From JAWKTT01 sp041398965 (GTDB lineage Bacteria > Planctomycetota > Planctomycetia > Planctomycetales > Planctomycetaceae): 64,000 bases of DNA. The notes beneath the pieces are model-generated. The model was not told the DNA's origin. It made no database searches and saw only the letters and a program-made list of their open reading frames with translations. The translations under genes and the position numbers were made by a program. This document shows positions 36,015 through 45,224 of this stretch, one piece after another; the stretch's first letter is position 1; every line of letters starts with the position of its first letter. The stretch is taken from contig JAWKTT010000025.1 in assembly GCA_041398965.1 (NCBI GenBank), forward strand, positions 10,724 through 74,723. The letters run 5' to 3'.

Positions 36015-39000
36015 TTACTCGCCGATGGCCGTCGATCCGATGCCATTCAGGGCGTCCTTCCGGAAGACCCAAGTGGGGATTGCTTCCTCGCTCGCCCAAG
36101 AGAGCGTCCGCCGAACCATCTGTTCGTCGAATTGCTGCTGCGCCCCTTTGTTTGGATCGATCTCGACAAATCCGAACACGGCGTTGGTATTGGTCCGAGA
36201 AGTTTCCCAAACCGTTTCCCCCCCCACTTCGAGGACCGACTTGAACTCAAGGGACTTCTTCTCATACGACAAGGTTTCGAACGAACCGATGCGGTCAAGC
36301 GTTTCGGTACCGAGTCCCTCTTTGGAAGTGCCGGTCAATGTCAGTTTGAAGTCGTTTCCACCGACCTCGAAACCGCGTTTGCGCAACAGGGCTGTCACGT
36401 TGCTCGTGATTGATTCCTGGTGAGGACCGGAAACGTGGACTGTTCCGGACATGCCCGAGGTCAGCGCCAATGGTGACGTCAACTTCTGGCTGGCCAACTG
36501 CGTTCGGACCTGCTGACCTGGAATGGCGTACGGGGTCATGGAGAGCTGTTCTCCGCTGAGGGCGAGCAGAGCCCCTTCATGGGAATGAGTTCGGGGCAAC
36601 CATGGTCGGCCACGGCTCGATGTGTATCGCCATGCCACCGCCTGCTGAGCAAGATCAATGACGTAATACGTCCCTCGCTGCAGCAACGTGACGTAATCTG
36701 TTCCATCCCACACCAGAGACTGGACATCGGTCGAGAAGGGGAGCGCAAACTCGGAAGCAATTTCCCCTTTCTGCAGGTTGACGACCGAAAACACTCTGCC
36801 CCCGATGACGCTTCGCACCAGGAGGAGTTGCGTCGTATCAGGTGAGAAGGCCGACGCGATGACATCTCCCACGCGAGGAATCGTCCCGCTCAGTTGTCCG
36901 TCCGAAACCTGAACGATGTGGTACTGGTCGCCATTTCCATACCCGACATACTGGCCGTCCGATGACCAGGCAACCCCCGAGGCCCGGCTCCCCTCAAAGA
37001 GCAGTTGGCGCTGCCGAACGTTGTACAAGCGAAATCGCCCATCCGGATCGAGCGCGACAGCCCGGTCATCTTGCACCAGGCTCCATTTCGCGTCGTCAGC
37101 CACGACTCCTTTTAGACTGCTGACCGGGGCGAGCGTCTCCGTCTCGTAAACGTAGACATAGCTCTCCTTTCCGGCCCCTCCACGCACGGCAAACGTCGAT
37201 CCTTCCGGACTCCCGAGTACCGCAGCGACGGCAGCGGACGGCTGAATCAATCGTGACATCCCGCTGGAAAGGTTCACAAGTTCCAGAATCTGATTTCCTT
37301 CTGTCCCCCCCAGAAGGAGCAACTGCGGCGTCTCGCGGCCCATAAGAGTGGCCTGCTGCCAGTCAACGCGATCGTGCAGAGTCACCGTTTTCATCGTGAT
37401 GGGAGGTGCCTGCGACATGCCCCCTGTTTTCACTCCCCAAGCTACGGCAGGGGTCGAGTCGTCATGTGTCGCCTTCGACGTGATGAGTTGCCTTGGCGGC
37501 ACCACCAGCGGCGTTAATTCTGGTCGCTCATCAACCGACTTCGGTACGTCCGGTCTGACAATTGGATCGGCCTTACGTTGGGCCAGCTCGGCCAAGGGAA
37601 TTTCTGCCAGTTCGAATACCCCTTCGCTCATTCCGTCGGACGTCAGATAATGACTGTTCCCGACCGTAATGCGGGAGCCACCGAGAACCGATCCCGGGGC
37701 CGAAATGTCCTTGAGAACGCGGCCATTCGTGGAATCGAGCAGGTATCGCTCAAATGCCAGCAGATGCTGACCATCGGCAAACCACTGCAAGGGGATTCCC
37801 TCCGGGGGTGCTCCCGCGCCTGCCAACCAGTGATCCGGCCAGGTCTCCTCCTTAACCAGCGCCCCGGTCGTCAGATCATAAAGCAGGTACTTGCCCACCT
37901 TCAGGCCGCGGCCAAGCACGGCCAGTTGCTTCCCGTCGCGGGAAAACGCCATTGCCTGCACGGACAGCGGGGTCTCCGGCCTCCAGGTTGGCAAGACAAT
38001 ATGATCGGCCTCGGAACCCTCAACGAGGTCGAGAAAATAGATTGCCGGACTGCTGGATGCGGTCAGTTCCCGTGTCTCGGCACGGTTGCGAGAACGTTGA
38101 TCAAAGTCGCTGAGCGGGGCCACCTTGGTCCGCACGACAGCGAGGTATCGTCCGCCGGGAGAGAATGCAATCGCTTCCTGATCCCGCAGATCGAATCCGC
38201 CCATTTCCTTTCCGTCTGGAATGGACCAGAGAAAGACCTTGCGCGGACTGCTGCTGAATCCCGAAACTTCTTTGAACATCCCAATGAGCCTGTCGTTCCT
38301 TGGAATCGCCAATCCTTCGATCGCTCCTTTGTCACCCGGACTGCCAGACTTGCGAATCGCGAGGTCAACGGCAAACTTGTCGGTCTTCGCGTCCCAGACA
38401 CCGATCCCTCTCGCAAAGACACCCTGATCAACCGACCCGGCGAAATACCGGCCGTCCGGGCTTAACGCCACCAGACCCATATCCGCCTTCAACGACTTAA
38501 TATTGAAGACGTCGTCCCCCTTGACGACATCCCAGATTCGGATATTTCCACCCTGCGACGTGATTTCCCCCAGAGCCACCATGGGGCTGAAACTAACGGG
38601 CGTACAAACCGAACGGCTGCTCACCGGAGTCGCCCCCCGCGTAATTCGGAATTTCGCCGATGTCTTTTCCGGAGCCGAGGCGGCCGGCGATTCGGGTGGA
38701 TCAGCTACGACTGACCAATCCCTCGGCGCCCGGTCGACGGCCGGCCGAGAGAACACCTCCCATTCCGTTTGCAGCAGCATCGCGCGAAGTTCCTCCGACT
38801 TCACGTCGTCGGGCTGGGTGAAACTGACCTTCACGGTCGAACTGGGCATCCCCTTCCCGGCATACAGGTTCCTTCCATCTTCACGCACAGCCGTCTTATT
38901 CGCCGCCTGGTTATTGGCTGCCGGTTGACCCGCTGTTGCCCCAGCCCCCGGTGTCTCGACTGCTGCAGGTCGCCCACTTGCTTCGCTCGCATTGGGCGTT

Positions 39001-39209
39001 GTTGTCGTAACACTGCTACCTTCTGCGGGTTTGGAGGAAGGACGCAACCACAACACCGCCCCAATGGCCACAATCACTCCCAGAAACGCAGCACCAGCCG
39101 CCGAGCCCAGAATGATCCACAGAAGCTTGTTCCCGCCGTCATCTCCCGATTTCTGACTGCCACGACGGGCTGGCTGGGGCCGATTCTGGCGGCGACCTGG
39201 AGATGCCAT
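36015..39209 (-). CDS. Membrane-anchored WD40/beta-propeller-like protein, unknown function
   Basis: 1064 residues from ATG 39209. A basic, Gln/Arg-rich cytoplasmic N-terminus (about 1-30), one transmembrane helix (about 31-55), a Ser/Thr/Ala linker, then two beta-propeller-like regions. These carry repeats such as VALSPDGRYFAGS, IAFSPGGRYLAVV, MAFSRDGKQLAVLG, VAWSSDGQYVGYG and SAFSPDTTQLLLV. The last about 150 residues form a separate mixed domain. WD40-type domains of this kind mediate protein contacts; the partner is unknown. Frame intact over 3.2 kb. Single transcription unit. Confidence 0.75.
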   Translation of the reverse strand: MASPGRRQNRPQPARRGSQKSGDDGGNKLLWIILGSAAGAAFLGVIVAIGAVLWLRPSSKPAEGSSVTTTTPNASEASGRPAAVETPGAGATAGQPAANNQAANKTAVREDGRNLYAGKGMPSSTVKVSFTQPDDVKSEELRAMLLQTEWEVFSRPAVDRAPRDWSVVADPPESPAASAPEKTSAKFRITRGATPVSSRSVCTPVSFSPMVALGEITSQGGNIRIWDVVKGDDVFNIKSLKADMGLVALSPDGRYFAGSVDQGVFARGIGVWDAKTDKFAVDLAIRKSGSPGDKGAIEGLAIPRNDRLIGMFKEVSGFSSSPRKVFLWSIPDGKEMGGFDLRDQEAIAFSPGGRYLAVVRTKVAPLSDFDQRSRNRAETRELTASSSPAIYFLDLVEGSEADHIVLPTWRPETPLSVQAMAFSRDGKQLAVLGRGLKVGKYLLYDLTTGALVKEETWPDHWLAGAGAPPEGIPLQWFADGQHLLAFERYLLDSTNGRVLKDISAPGSVLGGSRITVGNSHYLTSDGMSEGVFELAEIPLAELAQRKADPIVRPDVPKSVDERPELTPLVVPPRQLITSKATHDDSTPAVAWGVKTGGMSQAPPITMKTVTLHDRVDWQQATLMGRETPQLLLLGGTEGNQILELVNLSSGMSRLIQPSAAVAAVLGSPEGSTFAVRGGAGKESYVYVYETETLAPVSSLKGVVADDAKWSLVQDDRAVALDPDGRFRLYNVRQRQLLFEGSRASGVAWSSDGQYVGYGNGDQYHIVQVSDGQLSGTIPRVGDVIASAFSPDTTQLLLVRSVIGGRVFSVVNLQKGEIASEFALPFSTDVQSLVWDGTDYVTLLQRGTYYVIDLAQQAVAWRYTSSRGRPWLPRTHSHEGALLALSGEQLSMTPYAIPGQQVRTQLASQKLTSPLALTSGMSGTVHVSGPHQESITSNVTALLRKRGFEVGGNDFKLTLTGTSKEGLGTETLDRIGSFETLSYEKKSLEFKSVLEVGGETVWETSRTNTNAVFGFVEIDPNKGAQQQFDEQMVRRTLSWASEEAIPTWVFRKDALNGIGSTAIGE

Positions 39210-39729
39210 GACTCTCTGTCCTTCGGCAAAAGATGACGGTTGAAGCAATCACCAGTCACGCCACCCGTCACGAGTCCGTGCTCCACGGAGCAGCCCCCAG
39301 GTCAGGGTGGATGCCCCTTGGCATGACAAAAGAGACTCTATCGGGAGACCGGGCTACAAATTAGGAGTGATTCCAAACGGCCGCGCGGACTGGCGACCTG
39401 AGACGACATGCGAAGACCGCCGGAAAGCGGCCCCGCTTCAACGTATCCCGGACCGCTGGCAAATGCAAGCATTTGCCCAGTGAACGCAAGGGACTGTATC
39501 CGGACGGAATGCGGACGGACATCGCGGACGGCGAATCGACACACCGCTTCCCTTCCAGCAAGTTTCGACCCAGCCGACGACGAATGCTTGAGAGTATTCT
39601 TGATACTCGGCTTCGCTAATCGCTCGATACACTCATGCATGACCCTCGCGAACCGGCACACTATTCGGTCGAATTGTGTGTGGGAGTTCGGAGGGATTGC
39701 ATGCGGGTTGTGTTCGTGGGGACGGCTGC
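39210..39729. other. Gap with no recognised gene
   Basis: About 520 bp between the beta-propeller gene and the end of the phosphofructokinase remnant. The only structure noted is a short palindrome (GAGTATTCTTGATACTC, about 39592-39608). No convincing coding frame. Confidence 0.4.
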
Positions 39730-41026
39730 TTACTTGCGGTCGGCCTGAGGGATGTAGAACTGAGTTTTGGCTGGCGAACATCTTCGGGTGTCGAGTTGAG
39801 CGAGGCGGAGACGGCCGTCGATCATCAGGACGGAGACCCAGTTGTCGCCAATCAAGGGACGGGCGTACTTCACGAACATGTCACGTCAGTCCCGCGAGTG
39901 ATCAACGTCGGGGAACTTGCGGTCGCTATGCAGCCACTTCTCAGAGAGCGCTGTCGTACTTGACGGTGTAGTTGTCCCAGTCGGTCCGGAGAATAGTCGA
40001 CATGTAACCATGTTCGCCCGCAGCGGCGAGCAGAGCCGCTTTCTGACCGACAGCGTAGCCCAGTACGACTCTTCAAGTCACTGGTCGACGCGTACACCAT
40101 GTCGTTCCCGCTGATGAGTTCCCGGCACGTTGCATCGGGCGGCCTTTGACTGCCAGCTTCTTGTCGTTGAAGGTGCGTTCGTCAACATCTGGGCGACGGT
40201 GATCTTGCTCGACCCGAGGTCGGATGCCCGAACGAATCGCGGACGAGGAAACTCTTCAAAGTCTCCAGTCCGTAATCGTCGAACCTTCACTGACGACGAC
40301 CAGCGGCGACCCATCTTTGAGCAATGGTGTTACGATGTCATCGAAGATCTTGTCGATGGTGACTTCCCGTTCGGCGAGATAGATCAGCAGAGGCATCTCG
40401 CGGTACGGGTCGGCGAGACGGGCCGCCGCAGGGATGTACCCAATTTTCCGGCCCATTGCCTGCATCACAAGCACAGGGTCGGCAGGGGATGAACCCCGGT
40501 TTTCCTCGTTTGCCTGTTGGATGTAGTGAGCCCAGTATCGGGCCGTCGACCCGTACCCGGGGGTATGGTCGACCAGTTTGAATTCGCTGTCCCCGACGTC
40601 GTTGTCGATCGTCTTGGGTCCGCCGAGTCCGCAGACATCGAGGCCCCGTTCCCGAGCGATGTTAGCGACCGTGAACGCAGTGTGCATCGAGTCATTCCCG
40701 CCGACATAGCAGAAGTACCCGATGTCATGAGCCTTGAAGACCTCCATCAACCGATCGAAGTCTTCGGTTTGCTTCTCTTTGAGTTTGTAGCGACAGGTCC
40801 CAAACGACCCGGCTGCGGGGGTTGTTCGGAGAAGTGCGATCTCTTCGGCAGATTGCTTCGTGAGGTCGAGCAGTTCCTCCTTGAGCACACCTTCAATCCC
40901 GTGCCAACCGGCATATACCGTGCCGATTTCGTCCATTCGCTTCGCCGTTTCGACGATTCCGCGCACAGTGTTGTTGATGACAGCCGAGGGTCCACCCGAC
41001 TGGGCGACGATCATGTTTTTAGGCAT
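39730..41026 (-). pseudogene. pfp: PPi-type phosphofructokinase, C-terminal third frameshifted
   Basis: ATG 41026 (MPKNMIVAQSGGP) to about 40270 is intact and typical of diphosphate-fructose-6-phosphate 1-phosphotransferase: GGPSAVINNTV, GGNDSMHTA (the Asn-Asp form marks the PPi-dependent type), GGPKTIDNDVG and PGYGSTARYWA. After VVVSEG (about 40270) the family sequence continues in shifting frames. DSFGH and GSSKITVAQMLTN are followed by DMVYASTSDL, then GYAVGQKAALLAAAGEHGYMSTILRTDWDNYTVKYD, FVKYARPLIGDNW and FYIPQADRK, ending at TAA near 39730. At least five indels within about 530 bp are needed. Either recent inactivation or poor local sequence. Confidence 0.8.
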
Positions 41027-41458
41027 GGATGAGCTTCCGAGGTCGAAGTCTGCGAAGAATCCGGGAGTTTGCGTACAGTCGATCACCCCACCCGGTCGAG
41101 TTGGCCGACCTGCGGATGATACCGGGGAGCGACAAAATTCCTAGTCGACGCCCACGAAAATCGCCTGTTGACCGACGTGCAGTCCTCTCGACAAGTGCTC
41201 CGACTCCCCCATGCGATTTGTGCCTCTCAATCCTTCAACCGGACGCTTTCTTGTTGCTCATCCCGTTCGTATCGGTCACAATGAATCCCATGCTTCTGTT
41301 CTGATGCGTTAATTGAGGACGAACACAGTTCGGGGGTCGGCCGAAACGTCACCTCATGACCACAACGAGGAGGCCTTTGTCTGGTGAGTCGGCCGGGCAC
41401 CTCCTGGACTCACGCTGCGTTGACAAATGATCGAGTGACTAACACTTGGGGATGACGA
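41027..41458. other. Divergent intergenic region with no recognised gene
   Basis: About 430 bp between the phosphofructokinase start (minus) and the DUF1501 gene (plus). It should contain both promoters. No repeat or RNA recognised. Confidence 0.4.
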
Positions 41459-42844
41459 ATGACTCACTCTCATCGAAAATCGGTTTCGCGGCGGACGCTG
41501 CTGCGTGTCGGAGGCTTGGGGTTTGCCGGATTGACTCTGTCGGGACTTCTGCGGGCGGAGGGAGAGCACGGGGGGACCGGGCGGAGCATCATCAACATTC
41601 ATCTCGACGGCGGGCCTCCGCAGCTGGATACCATCGACCCCAAGCCATTCGCGCCGGCCGAGCTTCGGGGCGAATTCTCCCCCATCGATACCGCGCTCTC
41701 CGGCGTGAAAATCTCCGAGTTGATGCCTCTCATTGCCCGACGAGCCGACGCCTTTGCGTTCATCCGCACGTTGGTCGGGTCTGTCGGTCAGCACGATGCG
41801 TTTCAATGTCAGTCGGGGTACTCGGCGAAGGACTTGCAATCGTTCGGCGGACGACCAGCAATCGGATCGGTGCTGAGTTCGCTGCTCGGGTCTCCCTCCG
41901 ACGCAGCCCCCACATTTGTCGACCTCATGCAGGGGCGACCACTCGTCAGAAACAGTGCTCGTCCCGGTTTTCTCGGCCCCTCTCACCAACCTTTTCGCCC
42001 CGACCTCTCGTCGATGTTTGAACGCGAACTCGAAGCGGGCATGAAAGGAGAACTCGCCCGACTCGGGAGCGATCATCAACTCAGTCTCGAATTGGATGAG
42101 CGACTCACCTTGACGCGGCTGGATGATCGACGCAACTTGCTCGCCGGTTTAGACCGCATTCGTCGCGGGGTCGATCACTCAGGGATGATGCAGGCGATGG
42201 ACCAGTTTCAGGAACAGGCGACCGGAATTCTCACTTCCGGTCGATTGGCCGCTGCCCTCGATCTCTCGCAGGAAGACCCCAGCATTCAAGCCCATTACAT
42301 GGCTCCGACTCCGTCAGGCGGAACACAGTCAACAACCTCCGAGGGGCCCAACTTCCCGCTGAAGTTCCTCCTTGCCCGTCGTCTGATTCAAGCGGGGGTC
42401 CGCATGGTGAGCGTGTCCGTGAGCGACTTCGACACCCATAGTGATAACTTCTCCAGAATGCGACACCTGATGCCAATGGTCGATCACGGACTGCATGCAC
42501 TCGTCACCGATTTGGAACAACAGGGAATGCTCAACGACGTGGTCATCGTCGTTTGGGGGGAATTTGGCCGATCCCCTCGCGTCAACGCCAATGGCGGACG
42601 AGATCACTGGCCTGCCGTCGGACCTTGTTTGCTGGCTGGCGGGGGCTTGAAGACCGGTCAGGTGATTGGCGAAACCGACCGCACCGCAGCCGCAGCGGTC
42701 AGTCGCCCCGTCCATTACAAGGATGTCTTCGCAACCCTGTATGAACGTCTCGGACTCGACGCCCGTCAACTCACCCTCATTGACCCCCAAGGCCGCCCAC
42801 AGTATCTGCTCGACGCAGGAGACGTGATTTCGGAAGTCATCTAG
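41459..42844 (+). CDS. Tat-exported DUF1501 protein
   Basis: 461 residues. The N-terminus SRRTLLRVGGLGFAGLTLSGLL is a Tat signal (twin arginine plus hydrophobic core). The body has the DUF1501 pattern: INIHLDGGPPQLDTIDPKP, FAFIRTLVGSVGQHDAFQCQSGY, VSVSVSDFDTHSDN, VVIVVWGEFGRSPRVN and GRDHWP. DUF1501 proteins belong to the alkaline-phosphatase/sulfatase-like superfamily and are very numerous in Planctomycetes, usually next to a DUF1553/1549 partner. None is present here. Enzymatic activity is unproven. Confidence 0.88.
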   Translation: MTHSHRKSVSRRTLLRVGGLGFAGLTLSGLLRAEGEHGGTGRSIINIHLDGGPPQLDTIDPKPFAPAELRGEFSPIDTALSGVKISELMPLIARRADAFAFIRTLVGSVGQHDAFQCQSGYSAKDLQSFGGRPAIGSVLSSLLGSPSDAAPTFVDLMQGRPLVRNSARPGFLGPSHQPFRPDLSSMFERELEAGMKGELARLGSDHQLSLELDERLTLTRLDDRRNLLAGLDRIRRGVDHSGMMQAMDQFQEQATGILTSGRLAAALDLSQEDPSIQAHYMAPTPSGGTQSTTSEGPNFPLKFLLARRLIQAGVRMVSVSVSDFDTHSDNFSRMRHLMPMVDHGLHALVTDLEQQGMLNDVVIVVWGEFGRSPRVNANGGRDHWPAVGPCLLAGGGLKTGQVIGETDRTAAAAVSRPVHYKDVFATLYERLGLDARQLTLIDPQGRPQYLLDAGDVISEVI

Positions 42845-42950
42845 CTGAATAAACCAAAATCACGAAGTGCTTGACGTTGCTCACATGAGCCAGATAAAGT
42901 CATTCTACGTTCTAACGTCTCACTTCTCTTGGCGAATTTTCAGGTGCATC

Positions 42951-43655
42951 ATGAACGGCTTAATGGTTGAGCGATTGGAGGACCGAATCCTGCTCGCGGC
43001 GTCAGTCTCCTTTCAATCTGGGACACTCTCCTTTACCGGTGACGGCGGTGTGGATCATGTTTCAATCGACGGCTGGGGAGAACCCGGACTCGTGAGAGTT
43101 GCTTATCACGGCCCTTGCGGTTCGGAGCAAACGATCGAGTTCTACGAAAACGTCAACAATATCGTGATAAACACCAAAGGTGGTGCAGATTTTGTCCACA
43201 TTGCATCTCTCGACATATCCGGGAGCGTGACCGTAAACACCGGTGGTGGCAATGATTATCTTGGATTCTTCGAGTCATCAATCGGAGGCTCCTTCTCCGC
43301 AAAGATGGGGGGAGGAAGCGACTTCTTAACGACCGCGAACAATCTCATTGCAGGGACTGCGTCAATTAATATGGGCGGAGGTTTGGACGGAGTCGATTAT
43401 TACAATACGGATTCCGTCGGGAAATTGACGATGAAGTTCGGGGGAGGTAACGACCACGCCCTTCTGCTCTTCAACGACGTTGCGGAGGGTTCGGTCGTGT
43501 CTGGAGACGGAGGCAAGGATCTATTCTTCGACCTGGACGAACCGCTTCCAACAACAACCAGTCTCGTTAAAATTGAAGTCCAAACTCATAGCGCGACACC
43601 CGAAATAGACGACCTCTGGTACAACGACTTTTTGAAACGCGGAATTTGCGACTGA
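42951..43655 (+). CDS. LEPR-XLL-leader exported protein with Gly/Asp-rich beta repeats
   Basis: 234 residues from ATG 42951 (AGG at -9). The leader VERLEDRILLAAS matches the LEPR-XLL export motif found at the N-terminus of many large planctomycete surface proteins. The body consists of repeated segments containing GGGNDYL, GGGSDFL, GGGLDGV and GGGNDHA, resembling calcium-binding RTX-like or parallel-beta repeats in spacing. The protein is short for this class. It follows the DUF1501 gene by 106 bp. Role unknown; cell-surface location inferred. Confidence 0.7.
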   Translation: MNGLMVERLEDRILLAASVSFQSGTLSFTGDGGVDHVSIDGWGEPGLVRVAYHGPCGSEQTIEFYENVNNIVINTKGGADFVHIASLDISGSVTVNTGGGNDYLGFFESSIGGSFSAKMGGGSDFLTTANNLIAGTASINMGGGLDGVDYYNTDSVGKLTMKFGGGNDHALLLFNDVAEGSVVSGDGGKDLFFDLDEPLPTTTSLVKIEVQTHSATPEIDDLWYNDFLKRGICD

Positions 43656-43742
43656 CCGAGATACAAGTTAGTCCTCCCTACCGAATAAACTCCGCTGCCC
43701 CAAAGGACGCTCCTTAAGCGCAGGACAAGGGGGGCGTCGAAC

Positions 43743-43853
43743 AGCCGCTTGAAAATCGCCGTGGGTCAGATTTCTAATCTGACAAGAGCATCTCGTACGG
43801 CTTTTTCCGAGACATCAAACGGCACCATGGCAGGCTAGAAAGCCTGTCCCACG
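43743..43853 (+). repeat. MITE-like element, copy 2, interrupting a recombinase gene
   Basis: About 111 bp, inverted relative to 51521-51646. The shared interior reads CGTGGGTCAGATTT-TAATCTG and GAGACATCAAACGGCACCATG. Left end CAGCCGCTTGAAAA; the right end (AAAGCCTGTCCCACG) is more diverged. Its right edge coincides with the point where the tyrosine-recombinase reading frame stops making sense. Confidence 0.75.
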
Positions 43854-44000
43854 AATTCGATGATGAATCCAATGGCCGGTGCGATTGTTATGGAACCGCA
43901 CAAACTCCTCGACCCAACGGCAGTAGGTCTGAATGGTTCGCTTGGCTAGGCGACGGACTTCACAGGCTGCCCTGTATTGTGCGAGGAGTTTCGTCTCCAC
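43854..44000 (-). pseudogene. N-terminal fragment of a tyrosine recombinase (integron-integrase or XerC-like)
   Basis: From ATG 44000, about 48 residues match the SAM-like core-binding domain of phage/integron integrases: LLAQYRAACEVRRLAKRTIQTYC then WVEEFVRFHNNRTGHW. The frame then runs into the MITE-like element at 43853 and stops within it (43815); the catalytic R-H-R-Y domain is absent from the window. It sits head-to-head with an array of small plus-strand genes separated by attC-like palindromes, which is where intI lies in a chromosomal integron. The fragment is too short to separate IntI from other tyrosine recombinases. Confidence 0.7.
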
Positions 44001-44150
44001 AGTTTGCCGCGCAAGAATTGCTCGGTCAATTCGCGCAACGGATTTGATCCATCTCCGTTCCAGGCTGGAGATTGACTGCCATCACTGCCCGGAGTATTCT
44101 CAAGACACATTGTTAAGAGATAACCAAGTTCGTCCTCAGAGTGAATTTCA

Positions 44151-44507
44151 ATGCAAACACTTGAGCCGCTGCAGAGTCAGATTGCCATGTGCTCAAGATT
44201 TCGCGTTACGCCACAGACGTTCATGCGAAATGAGAAGATGGGGATTGCACTCGCGACTATGAGCTCAATGCCGATCAACGGCATGCGAATCCCTGCGTTG
44301 AGCGGATCGACAGGCTGGTATATGTACGGTGGTATCGAACAATCGGCGGAATCAGACTTCTATATGCCGTTATGCATCACGCATCTTCAAAAATATTGCG
44401 AAATAGCACTGCCGTATCTTTGCCTCCCGTCAGGCTGGAGGTTTCAGATCGATGGCGATGGCTACGAGGATGTGTGGTATGATGAAAAACTTCTCCGAGC
44501 TCGTTAG
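44151..44507 (+). CDS. Imm33-like immunity-domain protein (cassette 1)
   Basis: 118 residues. The pattern GIALATMSSMPINGMRIP, STGWYMYGG, DFYMPLCITHL then LPYLCLPSGWRFQIDGDGYEDVWYDE matches the immunity protein Imm33-type family as I recall it. Members guard against polymorphic toxins and also occur alone. First gene after the recombinase remnant, followed after 25 bp by an attC-like palindrome. No toxin gene is adjacent. A role as an orphan immunity or anti-toxin factor is inference. Confidence 0.6.
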   Translation: MQTLEPLQSQIAMCSRFRVTPQTFMRNEKMGIALATMSSMPINGMRIPALSGSTGWYMYGGIEQSAESDFYMPLCITHLQKYCEIALPYLCLPSGWRFQIDGDGYEDVWYDEKLLRAR

Positions 44508-44532
44508 TCGAATCTATATCACGCGAAAAACG

Positions 44533-44622
44533 GACGAACAATGTAATGCACGCGAGTTGCGGGTCGCGCGTTTCCTGATGGCAAGTTACTCGGCCGGAAC
44601 CGCGTGATTTCAGGCGTTATGT
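44533..44622 (+). repeat. attC-like site 1
   Basis: 90-bp imperfect palindrome. Left end GACGAAC, right end GTTATGT; inner arms CACGCGAGTTGCGG and CCGGAACCGCGTG pair with small bulges. The weakest of the set, but its length (90 bp) equals the next two sites. Confidence 0.5.
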
Positions 44623-44644
44623 CCCACACCAAAGGATAACTCAT

Positions 44645-45124
44645 ATGAACCACGTCTTGCCATTGGCGGGTGGCCTATTCGTTCTCGCTGTTTTCGCCGC
44701 CGCTGCGGAACCCGAGAAAGACGGTGTCATGACCAACCCACCACACATCGTGATAGCTGACCTTGATCCACGCCTCGACGGTCAAGAGGTCACGATGGCA
44801 TTCACCATTGCAGACGAATACATGATTTCGGGCAGTGTCCCAGTCGGTCAGGTTCCTTCGTTTGGTATTCGCCCCAAACTCGACGATGATGAGAATCGCT
44901 TCAGCGTCCTCGTCAGTGGAGACCTTGCAGATCTCATGTATCGCTTTGGACTGGGGGCTGATGTCAATCGAGCCAAGGGCGTAGTCATTCAAGCCACCGG
45001 CAAGATCACCGTCTTTCCCGCCCTCAAAGACGCAACCGATCAGCGGCCGTCATATCAACTCAACATCCGTGATTGGCAGAAGTTCAGAATTGTCCCGGAC
45101 CCGAAGAAGTCGATCGGGGCATAA
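44645..45124 (+). CDS. Small secreted protein, unknown function (cassette 2)
   Basis: 159 residues with a signal peptide (about residues 1-21, AAAA before EPEKD). The body is a compact mixed fold (VTMAFTIADEYMISGSVPVG, GVVIQATGKITVFP) that could resemble an OB-like domain, but I recognise no family. The stop codon TAA overlaps the left end (GCATAAC) of the following attC-like site, as is usual for tightly packed integron cassettes. Confidence 0.65.
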   Translation: MNHVLPLAGGLFVLAVFAAAAEPEKDGVMTNPPHIVIADLDPRLDGQEVTMAFTIADEYMISGSVPVGQVPSFGIRPKLDDDENRFSVLVSGDLADLMYRFGLGADVNRAKGVVIQATGKITVFPALKDATDQRPSYQLNIRDWQKFRIVPDPKKSIGA

Positions 45125-45209
45125 CCAGGCGGTCAACCGGAGCGGCGATTGGCGCGTTATCCGTATTCCAAGGCTTCTGGCCGCCGCCCGGTTACCTTGG
45201 TCGTTATGC
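45119..45209 (+). repeat. attC-like site 2
   Basis: 91 bp bounded by GCATAAC (45119-45125) and its exact complement GTTATGC (45203-45209). The inner arms GTCAACCGGAGCGGCG and CGCCGCCCGGTTACC pair with one extra base, the asymmetry expected of an attC hairpin. Confidence 0.7.
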
Positions 45210-45224
45210 AGAAAGAGCGACACA

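Noticed and set aside
35860..36423. Plus-strand frames of about 160-190 codons
   Set aside because: Mostly antisense to the C-terminal end of the intact minus-strand beta-propeller gene.
39338..39781. Overlapping frames on both strands between the beta-propeller gene and pfp
   Set aside because: Neither shows a start signal or family resemblance, and part overlaps the pfp C-terminal sequence.
41354..42079. Minus-strand frame opposite the DUF1501 gene
   Set aside because: Antisense to a clear Tat-exported DUF1501 protein; no family match.
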